From Pseudomonas iranensis (GTDB taxonomy: Bacteria; Pseudomonadota; Gammaproteobacteria; Pseudomonadales; Pseudomonadaceae), in assembly GCF_014268585.2 (NCBI RefSeq), contig NZ_CP077092.1, positions 4,811,501 to 4,875,500 of the forward strand: DNA of 64,000 nt, in the 5' to 3' direction. How positions within the stretch are numbered: position 1 is the stretch's first letter; each line of letters opens with the position of its first letter. This document shows positions 8,579-16,936 of this stretch, piece after piece. The translations under genes were made by a program, and so were the position numbers. The notes under the pieces were generated by a model. It did no database searches. It was not told the DNA's origin and worked only from the letters and a program-made list of their open reading frames with translations.

Positions 8579-9016
8579 ATGCAAGGCGTGAAACGCAAAC
8601 TGGTCTACGTGTCGCTCTACGAAGTGATTGGGATGACCTTCTCGGCCCTCGGTCTGGCGTTGTTGTCGGGTACATCGCCGGGTAGCACCGGGCCGCTGGC
8701 GGTGATCATCACCAGCATCGCCGTGACATGGAATTTCATTTACACCTCTCTGTTCGAGCGCTGGGAGAGCCGCCAGCTCTCGCGCACCCGCACAGTCAAA
8801 CGACGTATCGTCCACGCCGTCGGCTTTCAACTGACGCTGATCGTGTTTCTGATTCCGCTGATTGCGTGGTGGATGAATATCAGCCTGATGCAGGCGTTCC
8901 TGCTGGATCTGGCACTGATCATTTTCATCCCGTGCTACACCTTCGTATTCAACTGGCTGTTCGACCGGATCTTCGGTTTGCCGAACTCGGCGCTGCCGGA
9001 CTCGGCAACAGCATAA
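8579..9016 (+). CDS. PACE-family multidrug/biocide efflux transporter
   Basis: A 145-residue inner-membrane protein with four hydrophobic segments, i.e. two bacterial transmembrane-pair domains. All four PACE motifs are recognisable: KLVYVSLYE (1A, with K, Y and Y at family R, H and F), WNFIYTSLFE (1B), RRIVHAVGFQ (2A) and PCYTFVFNWLFD (2B). E15, the membrane glutamate needed for proton coupling in AceI, is present at the same position. The family exports chlorhexidine, acriflavine or short-chain diamines. I start at the ATG at 8579 with AGAGG upstream; the longer ORF from 8510 adds a non-homologous leader. It is divergent from the LysR gene. Confidence 0.9.
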   Translation: MQGVKRKLVYVSLYEVIGMTFSALGLALLSGTSPGSTGPLAVIITSIAVTWNFIYTSLFERWESRQLSRTRTVKRRIVHAVGFQLTLIVFLIPLIAWWMNISLMQAFLLDLALIIFIPCYTFVFNWLFDRIFGLPNSALPDSATA

Positions 9017-9020
9017 CGGT

Positions 9021-9043
9021 ACGTCGCGCTACTAGCGTGACGT
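9021..9043. other. Hairpin after the PACE gene; otherwise empty 9017-9315
   Basis: ACGTCGCGCT-ACT-AGCGTGACGT has one mismatch in a ten-base stem and lies just after the PACE stop codon, but it lacks a T run. I see no gene, repeat or clear promoter in the rest of 9017-9315, which is noticeably AT-richer than its neighbours. Confidence 0.4.
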
Positions 9044-9315
9044 GCCAGCAACCTGTTGATCGTGATGTTGACCATTGCTGATTCGGCCTGCTCATGCGGA
9101 ACTGGCGTGGGCGAATATGGCGCATCGCTAATGCAGTTCGCGATAAACACCTGCTGAACGGCATTTGAGGGCAAACGTCCTTAGACCGTTTGTCGGAAAC
9201 GATACCGAACCTGTAATTTCTGACAGTAGACGCTGAGCTTTGCTTGAAGAACCATGGAACGGGTCATGCGACAGCATGGCTGGCTCTTTGTCACTCACCA
9301 GCAAGGAAGGAAATC

Positions 9316-9744
9316 ATGTCTAAAGATCTGCAAAACAAAGCCACGACGGCCATAGGGCACATCGCTATATTTGCCAATGAGGAAGCTCAAGGAGAGGAAA
9401 GCCTGTCCATCACACGACGCGTGTTGTCGTTGGACTCCGATAGCCTGTATATCGCTGGAAATGTACGCAACGACGTGACCTCCCACGGAGCGGATATCTA
9501 TATCAATGCCGCAATTGAGGCCGGTACTACTTATATTTTCGAATCACGGCCAAATGGTGGCAACTACATTCCCAAGGTATGGGAGAAAAGTTCCTGGACT
9601 GCACTGTCGCCTGGCGGAAAGATCACCATCGATGAAGTCGACGTCGCTAACCAAACTGTAAAAGGCAGTTTCGAGTACACCGCGGCATCACCAGATGGGA
9701 CAAAAACTGCTCAGGTACGCGGCAACTTTAATTTAAGAAAATAA
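9316..9744 (+). CDS. Unrecognised beta-rich protein
   Basis: A 142-residue soluble protein that I cannot assign to a family. There is no signal peptide or membrane segment. The sequence alternates short hydrophobic strands and turns (IGHIAIFANEEAQ, LYIAGNVRNDV, TTYIFESRPNGGNYIPK). It ends in KGSFEYTAASPDGTKTAQVRGNFNLRK, which looks like the closing strands of a small beta sandwich or barrel. The ATG at 9316 is preceded by AAGGAAGG; the ORF reads further upstream to 9244, but that part is unlikely to be translated. Codon use is less GC-rich at third positions than in neighbouring genes, suggesting recent acquisition. It stands alone, convergent with a chemotaxis gene. Confidence 0.7.
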   Translation: MSKDLQNKATTAIGHIAIFANEEAQGEESLSITRRVLSLDSDSLYIAGNVRNDVTSHGADIYINAAIEAGTTYIFESRPNGGNYIPKVWEKSSWTALSPGGKITIDEVDVANQTVKGSFEYTAASPDGTKTAQVRGNFNLRK

Positions 9745-9770
9745 ACGAAAGCCTCGAGCAAGCCGCGTGA

Positions 9771-9799
9771 AACTGCCCCACCCTGCAGTCGGGGCAGTT
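9771..9799. terminator. Stem-loop between convergent genes
   Basis: AACTGCCCC ... GGGGCAGTT, a perfect nine-base stem with an 11-base loop, lies between two convergent genes. There is no clear T run on either side, so it is a weak terminator call. Confidence 0.45.
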
Positions 9800-9809
9800 G
9801 TAGGGTTCG

Positions 9810-11129
9810 TCAGTTCAATTGCAGGGTTTCATTGAACTGACTGATCGCATCCACCACATGCCGCGAGCCCTGCTGAATCTCGAGGATCACCTCGCCCGCC
9901 TCGTTCGCCAGTTCCACGCCCAGCCCTGTCCGGCTCAGGCTTGACTGCATGCTCGATACCGCGCTCAGCGACAGGTCATGGTTCTTGCGCACCACATCGA
10001 CGATTTCCAGAGTGGCCTGACTGGTCCGCGCGGCGAGGCTGCGCACTTCATCGGCGACCACGGCAAAACCTCGCCCATGCTCACCGGCGCGCGCCGCTTC
10101 GATCGCTGCGTTGAGCGCCAGCAGGTTGGTCTGGTCGGCAATGCCGCGAATGGTCTGGACGATGGTGCCGATGATGTCCGACTGTTTGCTTACCGCATCG
10201 ATGCTCACCGCCGCTTCGTTCAGATCGCGGGAAATGTCCTGAATGATCTGCACGGTCTGCTGCACGACTTGTGAGCCTTTTTGCGCGCAGGCGTCGTTTT
10301 GTACCGAGGTGCTGTGGGCGGATTCCGCAGCGTTTTGCAGGGTGGTCATCTGCCGGGTGATGTCGCTGGCGAACTTGACCACTTTGTACAAGCGGCCCTT
10401 GGCGTCGAACAGCGGGTTGTACGAGGCTTCCAGGTAAACCATCTGCCCAGACTTGTTCTTGCGCTCGAAACGGTGCGAGTGATATTCGCCGCGATTGAGC
10501 GAAGCCCAGAACGCTTTGTATTGGGCGGACTCCGCTTCGGCGCGGTGACAGAACAGGCTGTGGTGCTGGCCGACAATTTCAGGATGCGCGTACTGCATGG
10601 TTTGCAGGAAGTTGTCGTTGGCGCGGATGACATTGCCTTCGGGGGTGAACTCGATCACCGCCATGGAACGGCCGATCGCCGCCAGCATGGCTTCTTCTTC
10701 ATGTTCTTTGTTGATGCGCGCGGTGATGTCCGCCGCGACCTTGATCACACTTCTGACCTGTTTGTCGGGCCCGAACACCGGCATGTAACTGGCTTCAAGC
10801 CAGATCTCCCGGCCGCTCTTGTTCAGGCGAAGAAAAGTGCCACTGAGCGGTTCACCACGAGCCAGGTCGCGCCACAACTTCGCGTAGTCCTCGCTGCGGT
10901 AGAAGCTTTCTTCACAAAAGATCCGATGGTGTTTGCCGCGCACTTCTTCGGCGCTGTAGCCCATGGTCTTGCAGAAGTTCTCGTTGGCGTCGAGAACGAT
11001 GCCGTCCGGGGTAAACTCGATCATCGCCATCGAGCGGCTGATGGCCTCTATTTTCGCGTTGGCCTCGGTCAGCGCACAGCTGAAACGCTCGATTTCCCGC
11101 AGGTCAGCCTTGTGATGTAGGTTGAACAT
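9810..11129 (-). CDS. Soluble methyl-accepting transducer with two PAS domains (BdlA-like)
   Basis: A 439-residue cytoplasmic chemotaxis-type transducer with no transmembrane segment. Two PAS/PAC domains (about 28-137 and 150-258) are near-duplicates: [24 protein letters not shown] against [25 protein letters not shown] short methyl-accepting signalling domain with the hairpin core [44 protein letters not shown] follows. This layout and size match P. aeruginosa BdlA (biofilm dispersion) and Aer-like sensors that read redox or heme-bound signals. The start ATG opens with a short helical leader ([16 protein letters not shown]). The function in dispersion or aerotaxis is inferred from architecture. 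Confidence 0.85.
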   Translation of the reverse strand: MFNLHHKADLREIERFSCALTEANAKIEAISRSMAMIEFTPDGIVLDANENFCKTMGYSAEEVRGKHHRIFCEESFYRSEDYAKLWRDLARGEPLSGTFLRLNKSGREIWLEASYMPVFGPDKQVRSVIKVAADITARINKEHEEEAMLAAIGRSMAVIEFTPEGNVIRANDNFLQTMQYAHPEIVGQHHSLFCHRAEAESAQYKAFWASLNRGEYHSHRFERKNKSGQMVYLEASYNPLFDAKGRLYKVVKFASDITRQMTTLQNAAESAHSTSVQNDACAQKGSQVVQQTVQIIQDISRDLNEAAVSIDAVSKQSDIIGTIVQTIRGIADQTNLLALNAAIEAARAGEHGRGFAVVADEVRSLAARTSQATLEIVDVVRKNHDLSLSAVSSMQSSLSRTGLGVELANEAGEVILEIQQGSRHVVDAISQFNETLQLN

Positions 11130-11639
11130 GGTTGTATCACCTTCCGCGCGTTCTTTTGATTTGATGAAAGTTCAGGTCTTGCAAGATCCATCACTACGTT
11201 CCACAGAACAGGCACACGCCTTCCTCCACGGGAGGAAGTTGTCAGGTGATAAATGATGATCAATCGGAGGGTCCCTGCAGCGACGCTCTGATCAAGACAT
11301 CCTTTTCTTGATAGCCCGCAAGCGGGCCAGCCCTAACGCGTAGAAGAACTTCCATTTAGATGACGCTCCTTGTTGGTTCAGTGTCGGTGCCTTGGATTGC
11401 GCACTCTGGCAGCATGAATCACGGTCCAACCTGGCACCGCCGCCCTGTTGGGATGACGGTCGACATGGTTAGTTACCTGCAAAGCATAGCCATCCCGACG
11501 CCGGGCGCAAGGCCACTAGTCGGCCAGTATCTGGCATTTTTTGCACAAGAAACGGTTCAGCGCGGGAAACAGTGTGGTGAAAACGGGCGTTTTCGCCAGC
11601 GCAGCGGAAGCCCGCGAAACGGGCTCCCGTAGAGATTGC
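11130..11639. other. Gene-poor stretch with two short perfect hairpins
   Basis: No convincing protein gene occurs in these 510 bases. The ORF starting at 11360 has no ribosome site and no family features. Two compact hairpins are visible: CTTCCTCC-ACG-GGAGGAAG at 11220-11238 and GCCCGC-AA-GCGGGC at 11314-11327. Both lie upstream of the BdlA-like gene, 91 and 185 bases from its start, so they could be in its leader or in an unannotated small RNA. Nothing more can be supported. Confidence 0.35.
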
Positions 11640-11750
11640 TTAATGGCCGAAGATGTCGACCTTCTTGGCTTTCTTCTCGGCACGTTTTTCAATCGCGGTC
11701 TTGGCCGGTTTCTTCTTCGCGGCTTTCTTTGAATCCATACCTTTGGACAT
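11640..11750 (-). CDS. Very small lysine-rich basic protein (36 aa)
   Basis: A 36-residue ORF too short for usual gene finders. It starts at ATG 11750 with GGAGT seven bases upstream and ends TAA. The protein begins MSKGMDSKKAAKKKPAKTA and ends KKVDIFGH; about 40 percent of residues are lysine or arginine. The composition suggests a nucleic-acid-associated or ribosome-associated peptide, possibly stationary-phase, but no domain can be named. A good ribosome site and a Lys/Ala pattern rather than random codons support it. It is divergent from the acetyltransferase gene that starts 101 bases away. Confidence 0.6.
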   Translation of the reverse strand: MSKGMDSKKAAKKKPAKTAIEKRAEKKAKKVDIFGH

Positions 11751-11850
11751 GATCGGTACTCCACTCACAGGGGTGTGAGTTCAGGTATACACCTATCCCG
11801 TGGCGCGCGTTCTTTTATAATCGGCGCTTTTCGCAGCGACAGCCCGAACC

Positions 11851-12273
11851 ATGTCCGATATCCACTACAGCCAGCTCGACGAATCGTTGTGGCCGTTGAT
11901 GAACAAGTTCTACCGCAGCCACCAGTCGTCGATGAAAGCCGTGCGCGAGGCGCAGCTGTGGGTCGCAAAGCGCGGCGAGATTGTAGCGGCGCTGTGCCTG
12001 CGTCCGGTAGCGGGCGGGCATTGGCTGACGGGGTTGTTTGTTGATCCGCAGTGTCGTGAGCAGGGCGTCGCTGCGCAGTTGATCGCGGCGGCGGTAGCCC
12101 AAGTGGACGAGCCGGTGTGGCTGTTCTGCCATCCGGACCTGCGCGTGTTTTATGAGCGACGCGGATTCAGCTTCGATCCGCCGCTGCCGCAGGCGATGGC
12201 CGAGCGGTTGAGCCGGTATGCGCGGAGCAAGCCGATGATTGCGATGGAACTTAATCCCGCAGATATACGCTGA
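11851..12273 (+). CDS. GNAT-family N-acetyltransferase
   Basis: A 140-residue GNAT protein. The acetyl-CoA loop is LTGLFVDPQCREQGVAAQLIAAAV (about residues 59-82, with R-E-Q-G-V-A in the Q/R-x-x-G-x-G/A position). The C-terminal strand is WLFCHPDLRVFYERRGFSF, the usual F/Y-Y-x-x-x-G-F ending. The substrate is unknown. The ribosome site is weak. It is followed by a REPIN and a convergent peptide deformylase gene. Confidence 0.82.
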   Translation: MSDIHYSQLDESLWPLMNKFYRSHQSSMKAVREAQLWVAKRGEIVAALCLRPVAGGHWLTGLFVDPQCREQGVAAQLIAAAVAQVDEPVWLFCHPDLRVFYERRGFSFDPPLPQAMAERLSRYARSKPMIAMELNPADIR

Positions 12274-12278
12274 ATCCG

Positions 12279-12366
12279 TGTGGGAGCGAGCCTGCTCGCG
12301 AATGCGGTGTGTCAGCGCCGAAGTTGGTTCTGATACTCCGCGTTCGCGAGCAGGCTCGCTCCCACA
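12279..12366. repeat. REPIN, copy 3 of 10
   Basis: An inverted pair of GTGGGAGCGAGCCTGCTCGC units between the convergent acetyltransferase and deformylase genes; 88 bases with a variable centre. Confidence 0.9.
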
Positions 12367-12388
12367 GGGATTGATGGTGTTCTGACAA

Positions 12389-12928
12389 TCAGTCGTCAGC
12401 GTTGGGATCAAGGTCCGGGAACAGCACTTCGGTAAAGCCGAACTTGCTGAAATCGGTGATCCGCGACGGATACAGCCGGCCGATCAGGTGATCGCATTCA
12501 TGCTGCACCACTCGCGCATGAAACCCCGAGGCCACGCGCACGATTGGCTCGCCCTTGGGATCAAAGCCTTCGTAGCGGATCTGCTGATAGCGATCCACCG
12601 CACCGCGCAGGCCCGGCACCGACAGACAACCTTCAAAGCCCTCTTCCATCAGCGGATTCAACGGCGTGATCAGCGGATTGATCAGGATCGTCTGCGGCAC
12701 TGCTTCAGCGTCCGGGTAACGCTCGCTGTGTTCGAAGCCGAAGATCACCAGTTGCAGGTCGACGCCGATCTGCGGCGCCGCCAAGCCAACGCCGCCGACG
12801 CTTTCCATGGTCTGGAACATGTCATCGATCAATTGCCAGAGCTCGGCGCTGTTGAACATTTCCGGTGGTACCGGCGCGGCGATGCGCAGCAGGCGCTCAT
12901 CACCCATTTTCAGAATTTCACGAATCAT
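12389..12928 (-). CDS. def: Peptide deformylase (probably a second, non-housekeeping copy)
   Basis: A 179-residue cytoplasmic metalloenzyme that removes the N-formyl group from nascent proteins. All three family motifs are visible: [10 protein letters not shown] (motif 1, about residues 45-54), EGCLSVPG (motif 2, with the metal-ligand cysteine) and [10 protein letters not shown] (motif 3, HExxH). Length is normal. The housekeeping def in Pseudomonas sits beside fmt, which is absent here, so this is likely the paralogue. Its start overlaps the stop of the upstream BrkB-like gene by four bases (ATGA), implying translational coupling. Confidence 0.92.
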   Translation of the reverse strand: MIREILKMGDERLLRIAAPVPPEMFNSAELWQLIDDMFQTMESVGGVGLAAPQIGVDLQLVIFGFEHSERYPDAEAVPQTILINPLITPLNPLMEEGFEGCLSVPGLRGAVDRYQQIRYEGFDPKGEPIVRVASGFHARVVQHECDHLIGRLYPSRITDFSKFGFTEVLFPDLDPNADD

Positions 12929-13881
12929 GGTCGCGCTTCGTCAGTGTCCGGCTTGAGCGAATGATCGCGGCCCAAGCCCGAGACGTGTTGTTTGGGGGAT
13001 TCGTCGGGCTCGCCAGGGGCCTTTTCGCCCTTGTCCTTGCCTTCGGCGGACATGTGCTCGATCACTGCATTCATTTCTGCGCCGAGCAACAGCACCGCCG
13101 CGGAAATATAGAAATACAGCAAGAGCACGATGATCGCCCCGATGCTCCCATACATCGCGTTGTAGTTGGCGAAGGTTTTCACGTAGAAGGCAAACCCCAA
13201 CGAGGCTAGGATCCACACCACTACAGCCAGCACCGAACCTGGGGTGATGAAGCGGAAGTCCTGTTTGACGTCGGGCATTACGTAATAGATCAGCGCCACC
13301 GCGACCATCATCAGAATCACGATCACCGGCCAGCGCGCAATCGTCCACACCGTGACGATGAAGTCTTCCAGCCCCACCTGTGCGGCAATCCAGCCCATCA
13401 CCTGTGGCCCGAGCACCATCAGCGCAGCGGCGATCAGCAGCATCCCGGCGATGCCAACGGTGTAGACGATCGACAAAGGGAAACGCTTCCAGATCGGCCG
13501 GCCTTCGACCACGTCGTAAGCGGCGTTCATCGCGCTCATCATCAGGCGTACGCCGGCCGATGCGGTGTACAGCGCGATAACGATACCGATGGACAGCAGG
13601 CCACCCTTGGATTGCTGCAACTGATCGATCACCGGATTGACCTGCTCCAGCGCCTGCGGCGGCAGCACCAGTTCGGATTGCAGACGCAGCCAGGAGAAGA
13701 AATCCGGCAGGTGCAGAAAACCGATCAGGGCGATCAGGAAAAGAATGAACGGGAAGAGCGAGAACAGCATCTGGTAGGCCAGTGCCGAGGCGTAGGTCGA
13801 CATTTCGTCATCGACGAACTCAGTGACCGTGCGCACCATCACTCGGTGCAGGGGCAGACCTTTCATGTCCGGGAATATCAT
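12925..13881 (-). CDS. YihY/BrkB-family inner-membrane protein
   Basis: A 318-residue polytopic membrane protein of the YihY/BrkB (formerly ribonuclease BN) family, with about six membrane segments. Signatures include the early [25 protein letters not shown] and the later [36 protein letters not shown], the most conserved part of the family. The hydrophilic C terminus is rich in E, K, D and P. The role is not established; suggested roles are transport or envelope function. AAGGAG six bases before the ATG at 13881 decides the start over an upstream in-frame ATG at 13902. It is coupled to the downstream deformylase. Confidence 0.88.
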   Translation of the reverse strand: MIFPDMKGLPLHRVMVRTVTEFVDDEMSTYASALAYQMLFSLFPFILFLIALIGFLHLPDFFSWLRLQSELVLPPQALEQVNPVIDQLQQSKGGLLSIGIVIALYTASAGVRLMMSAMNAAYDVVEGRPIWKRFPLSIVYTVGIAGMLLIAAALMVLGPQVMGWIAAQVGLEDFIVTVWTIARWPVIVILMMVAVALIYYVMPDVKQDFRFITPGSVLAVVVWILASLGFAFYVKTFANYNAMYGSIGAIIVLLLYFYISAAVLLLGAEMNAVIEHMSAEGKDKGEKAPGEPDESPKQHVSGLGRDHSLKPDTDEARP

Positions 13882-13993
13882 TCGCGTCTCCTTGCGCCGC
13901 AAAAGGTTGAAGTCGTGGCGACTCAGGGGCCGTTTTTTACCTCAAGGTAGCCTAGTTGACGAGCCTTTGGCGGATGACCGCAGGGTTCTGATA

Positions 13994-14019
13994 CAAAAAC
14001 GGCCATCCTTGGATGGCCG
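13994..14019 (-). terminator. Intrinsic terminator after csbD
   Basis: On the minus strand, CGGCCATCC-AA-GGATGGCCG is followed by TTTTTG, 25 bases past the CsbD stop codon. Confidence 0.8.
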
Positions 14020-14044
14020 CTCGTGTGATTCGTTCAAGGCTCGC

Positions 14045-14236
14045 TTACGCCTTGTCGACGCCCTTTTTCACAGCGTCCTTGGCGTTGCCGACCGCTTGCT
14101 GGGCTTCGCCTTTTTTCTCTTGGACTTTGCCTTCAGCCCGCAGCTTGTCGTTGTCAGTAGCTTTGCCGACGCCTTGTTTGACGTTGCCGACGGCTTCGTT
14201 GGCCATGCCTTTTACTTTATCGCCTGTGCTACTCAT
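14045..14236 (-). CDS. CsbD-family stress protein
   Basis: A 63-residue hydrophilic protein of the CsbD family: [45 protein letters not shown] carries the K-G-x-x-x-x-x-x-G repeats. These abundant small proteins are induced by general stress in many bacteria; the molecular role is unknown. I start at ATG 14236 with GGAGAAAC upstream. The longer reading to 14314 is not homologous. It has its own terminator, so it is probably a single-gene transcript. Confidence 0.9.
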   Translation of the reverse strand: MSSTGDKVKGMANEAVGNVKQGVGKATDNDKLRAEGKVQEKKGEAQQAVGNAKDAVKKGVDKA

Positions 14237-14430
14237 GGTGTTTCTCCGTGAAGCATAAAGGGAAGAAAAGTCATTACGTAACGATTGACCGGTGCGCTTT
14301 GCGCCGAGTTTCATTTATTTTGCCGGCATTTCGTCGTGGCATGCAGGTTGCGCTTTATGTTTGCCGGCGTTGCCCCGAGAATGCTCAGCCTACGGGCGCT
14401 GCGCCCGGCACACCGATTCGCAGGAATGTC

Positions 14431-14808
14431 ATGAAGCTCAATAAAACCCAGGCCATCGCCCGTCGCAACCAGGAACTGGGCGGCGCCGTGCTCGGCACCA
14501 ACAACTGCCACTTCGCCGAACTGAACCGTAACCGCAATATCTGGTGGTTCGACCTGCCGGTGTCGCGTCTGGCCATCGGTCAGTACGAGTGGATTCACTT
14601 GCTGCTGCACACCCCGGCCACCGATGAGTTGCTGCACCTGAAAGTGCCGACGGTGTTCCTGCGCGAAAAGCTCGAAGGCCTGGTGATTCGCAACGAAGGC
14701 AAGCGCAAGGCAGCGCTGAGCCTGGAATTGAGTGCGGACAAGGATTCGTATCTGCAGGACATGCGACCGGCGGGGACCAATGTGAATTTTGCGCCGTTTC
14801 GTCAGTAG
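14431..14808 (+). CDS. Conserved-looking hypothetical protein
   Basis: A 125-residue protein I do not recognise. It starts MKLNKTQAIARRNQELGG. It contains a hydrophobic central part (NIWWFDLPVSRLAIGQYEWIHLLLHTP) and a mixed C terminus (LHLKVPTVFLREKLEGLVIRNEGKRKAALSLELSADKDSYLQDM). There is no signal peptide or membrane helix. Third-position GC is typical of real genes here. The in-frame ORF begins at 14248, but the ATG at 14431 gives the coherent protein and follows CAGGAATG. It stands alone between csbD (divergent) and fadD1 (convergent). Confidence 0.7.
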   Translation: MKLNKTQAIARRNQELGGAVLGTNNCHFAELNRNRNIWWFDLPVSRLAIGQYEWIHLLLHTPATDELLHLKVPTVFLREKLEGLVIRNEGKRKAALSLELSADKDSYLQDMRPAGTNVNFAPFRQ

Positions 14809-14819
14809 GATTAGCACTT

Positions 14820-14850
14820 GATCGTTCCCACGCGGAGCGTGGGAACGATC
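14820..14850. repeat. GATCGTTCCCACGC palindrome, short copy 2 of 3
   Basis: GATCGTTCCCACGCGGAGCG and its inverse fuse into one 31-base perfect palindrome, lacking the middle present in the copies at 4055 and 50850. Confidence 0.85.
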
Positions 14851-14861
14851 AGTTCACCAAC

Positions 14862-14889
14862 AAAAAGCCCCGCATCTGCGGGGCTTTTT
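14862..14889. terminator. Bidirectional intrinsic terminator
   Basis: AAAAAGCCCCGCA-TC-TGCGGGGCTTTTT between convergent genes; the A and T runs allow termination from either side, including fadD1. Confidence 0.9.
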
Positions 14890-14891
14890 AT

Positions 14892-16589
14892 TTACGCGGC
14901 AGACTTGGCCTTGATCTTCTTCAGTTCTTCATCCCGCAATTCGCGGCGGAGGATCTTGCCGACGTTGGTGGTCGGCAGCGCATCGCGGAACTCCACCGAA
15001 CGCGGCACTTTGTAGCCGGTAACGTTGGCGCGCATGTGGTCCATGACCTGCTCTTTGGTCAGGGTCACGCCCGGTTTGGCGACGATGAAAATCTTGATCG
15101 CCTCACCCGATTTCTCGTCCGGCACACCGATCGCCGCGCACTGCAACACGCCCGGCAAAGTCGCCAGCACATCTTCCAGTTCGTTCGGATAGACGTTGAA
15201 GCCAGACACCAGAATCATGTCCTTCTTGCGATCAACGATGCGCATGTAGCCGTCCGGCTGAATCAGCGCGATGTCACCGGTTTTCAGCCAGCCGTCGCTG
15301 TCGAGCATTTCATCGGTGGCTTCCTGACGCTGCCAGTAACCCTTCATCACTTGCGGGCCCTTGACGCACAGCTCGCCGATTTCGCCTAGCGGCTGCTCGA
15401 CACCGGCATCGTCGATGACTTTGCACAGGGTCGAGGGTACCGGAATGCCGATGGTGCCGATCTGGATGTGCTGGATCGGGTTGACCGTGGCCACCGGGCT
15501 GGTTTCGGTCATGCCGTAGCCTTCGCAGATGGCGCAACCGGTCACGGCTTTCCAGCGCTCGGCCGCAGCCAGTTGCAGGGCCATGCCGCCGGACAGGGTG
15601 ACTTTCAGCGCGGAGAAATCCAGCTTGCGGAAACCTTCGTTGTTGCACAGCGCCACGAACAGCGTGTTCAGACCGACAAAACCGCTGAACTTCCACTTCG
15701 ACAGCTCCTTGACCATCGCCGGCAGGTCGCGCGGGTTGCTGATCAGGATGTTGTGGTTGCCGATCAGCATCATCGCCATGCAATGAAAGGTGAACGCATA
15801 GATGTGATACAGCGGCAGCGGCGTGATCAGGATCTCGCAGCCTTCGTTGAGGTTGGAGCCCATCAGCGCCTTGCATTGCAGCATGTTGGCGACCAGGTTG
15901 CGGTGCGTCAGCATCGCGCCCTTGGCCACGCCGGTGGTGCCGCCGGTGTATTGCAGCACCGCGACATCGCCGCTGTCCGGGTTGGCTTCGGCCACTGGCT
16001 GGCCGTGGCCCTTGCTCAGGACGTCGTTGAATTTGATGGCTTTGGGCAAGTGATAGGCCGGGACCATTTTCTTCACGTACTTGATGACGCTGTTGATCAG
16101 CAGGCGCTTGATCGGCGGCAGCAGGTCGGCGACTTCGGTGACGATGACGTGCTTGACGCCGGTCTTCGGCACCACGGCTTCGGCCAGGTGCGCCATGTTC
16201 GCCAGGCACACCAGGGCTTTGGCGCCGGAGTCGTTGAATTGGTGTTCCATTTCCCGCGCGGTGTACAGCGGGTTGGTGTTGACCACGATCAACCCGGCGC
16301 GAATGGCACCGAAGACCGCGACCGGATACTGCAGGACGTTGGGCAGTTGCACGGCGATTCGATCACCGGGCTGCAAGTCGGTATGCTGTTGCAGATACGC
16401 GGCAAAGGCACCGGACAGCTCGTACAGCTCACCGTAGGTGATTGTCTTGCCGAGGTTGCTGAAAGCCGGTTTGTTGGCGAAGCGTTGGCAGGATTGCTTC
16501 AACACTGCCTGAATGTTCGGATACTCGTCTGGATTGATCTCGGCTGCGATTCCAGCCGGGTACTTATCCTTCCAAAAGTCTTCGATCAT
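14892..16589 (-). CDS. fadD1: Long-chain fatty acid-CoA ligase FadD1
   Basis: A 565-residue adenylate-forming enzyme that activates imported fatty acids to acyl-CoA at the inner membrane for beta-oxidation. The AMP-binding P-loop is YTGGTTGVAKGAMLTHRN in the first half. The central motif is EGYGMTETSPVATVNP, and the fatty-acyl-CoA-synthetase signature DGWLKTGDIALIQPDGYMRIVDRKKDM is in the second half. The adenylation lysine lies in PTTNVGKILRRELRDEEL at the end. The paralogue fadD2 lies upstream on the same strand, separated by 347 bases containing a REPIN. In P. aeruginosa the same pair prefers different chain lengths. Confidence 0.92.
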   Translation of the reverse strand: MIEDFWKDKYPAGIAAEINPDEYPNIQAVLKQSCQRFANKPAFSNLGKTITYGELYELSGAFAAYLQQHTDLQPGDRIAVQLPNVLQYPVAVFGAIRAGLIVVNTNPLYTAREMEHQFNDSGAKALVCLANMAHLAEAVVPKTGVKHVIVTEVADLLPPIKRLLINSVIKYVKKMVPAYHLPKAIKFNDVLSKGHGQPVAEANPDSGDVAVLQYTGGTTGVAKGAMLTHRNLVANMLQCKALMGSNLNEGCEILITPLPLYHIYAFTFHCMAMMLIGNHNILISNPRDLPAMVKELSKWKFSGFVGLNTLFVALCNNEGFRKLDFSALKVTLSGGMALQLAAAERWKAVTGCAICEGYGMTETSPVATVNPIQHIQIGTIGIPVPSTLCKVIDDAGVEQPLGEIGELCVKGPQVMKGYWQRQEATDEMLDSDGWLKTGDIALIQPDGYMRIVDRKKDMILVSGFNVYPNELEDVLATLPGVLQCAAIGVPDEKSGEAIKIFIVAKPGVTLTKEQVMDHMRANVTGYKVPRSVEFRDALPTTNVGKILRRELRDEELKKIKAKSAA

Positions 16590-16849
16590 GGAAGCCCACT
16601 CCTCAGCAACGCGAATTCTTCACCGCATTTGATGCGATTATTATTGGTGTGTGTTTTGTATTGGTGAATCCGGCGTTTTACAGGCCGAGAAGTCACAAAG
16701 CGCGCCGAGAGTAGCAGCTTTGCCAAGGGTCGACCAGAGCCAAAAGAGGCCCCTACAGTCATATTGATGACTCAAGACTTGCCAGCGGTCATTTTAGAGC
16801 AAAAATCCTATAACCCCCTAAAACCCCCGAATTCAGCGGGCACAAAAGA

Positions 16850-16912
16850 TTCGCGAGCAGGCTCGCTCCCACAGAAAGCATCGATACCTGTGGGAGCGAG
16901 CCTGCTCGCGAA
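16850..16912. repeat. REPIN in reversed arrangement, copy 4 of 10
   Basis: The two REP units face the other way round (CGCGAGCAGGCTCGCTCCCAC first, then GTGGGAGCGAGCCTGCTCGC), with a shorter 63-base span. It lies in the 347-base gap between fadD2 and fadD1. The rest of that gap (16590-16849) shows no gene and may carry the fadD1 promoter. Confidence 0.88.
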
Positions 16913-16936
16913 TGTCACGCGCGCTGCGGTTCAGGC

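Noticed and set aside
11360..11632. 90-residue ORF upstream of the small basic protein
   Set aside because: No ribosome site, no recognisable pattern, and unstable composition; not supported.
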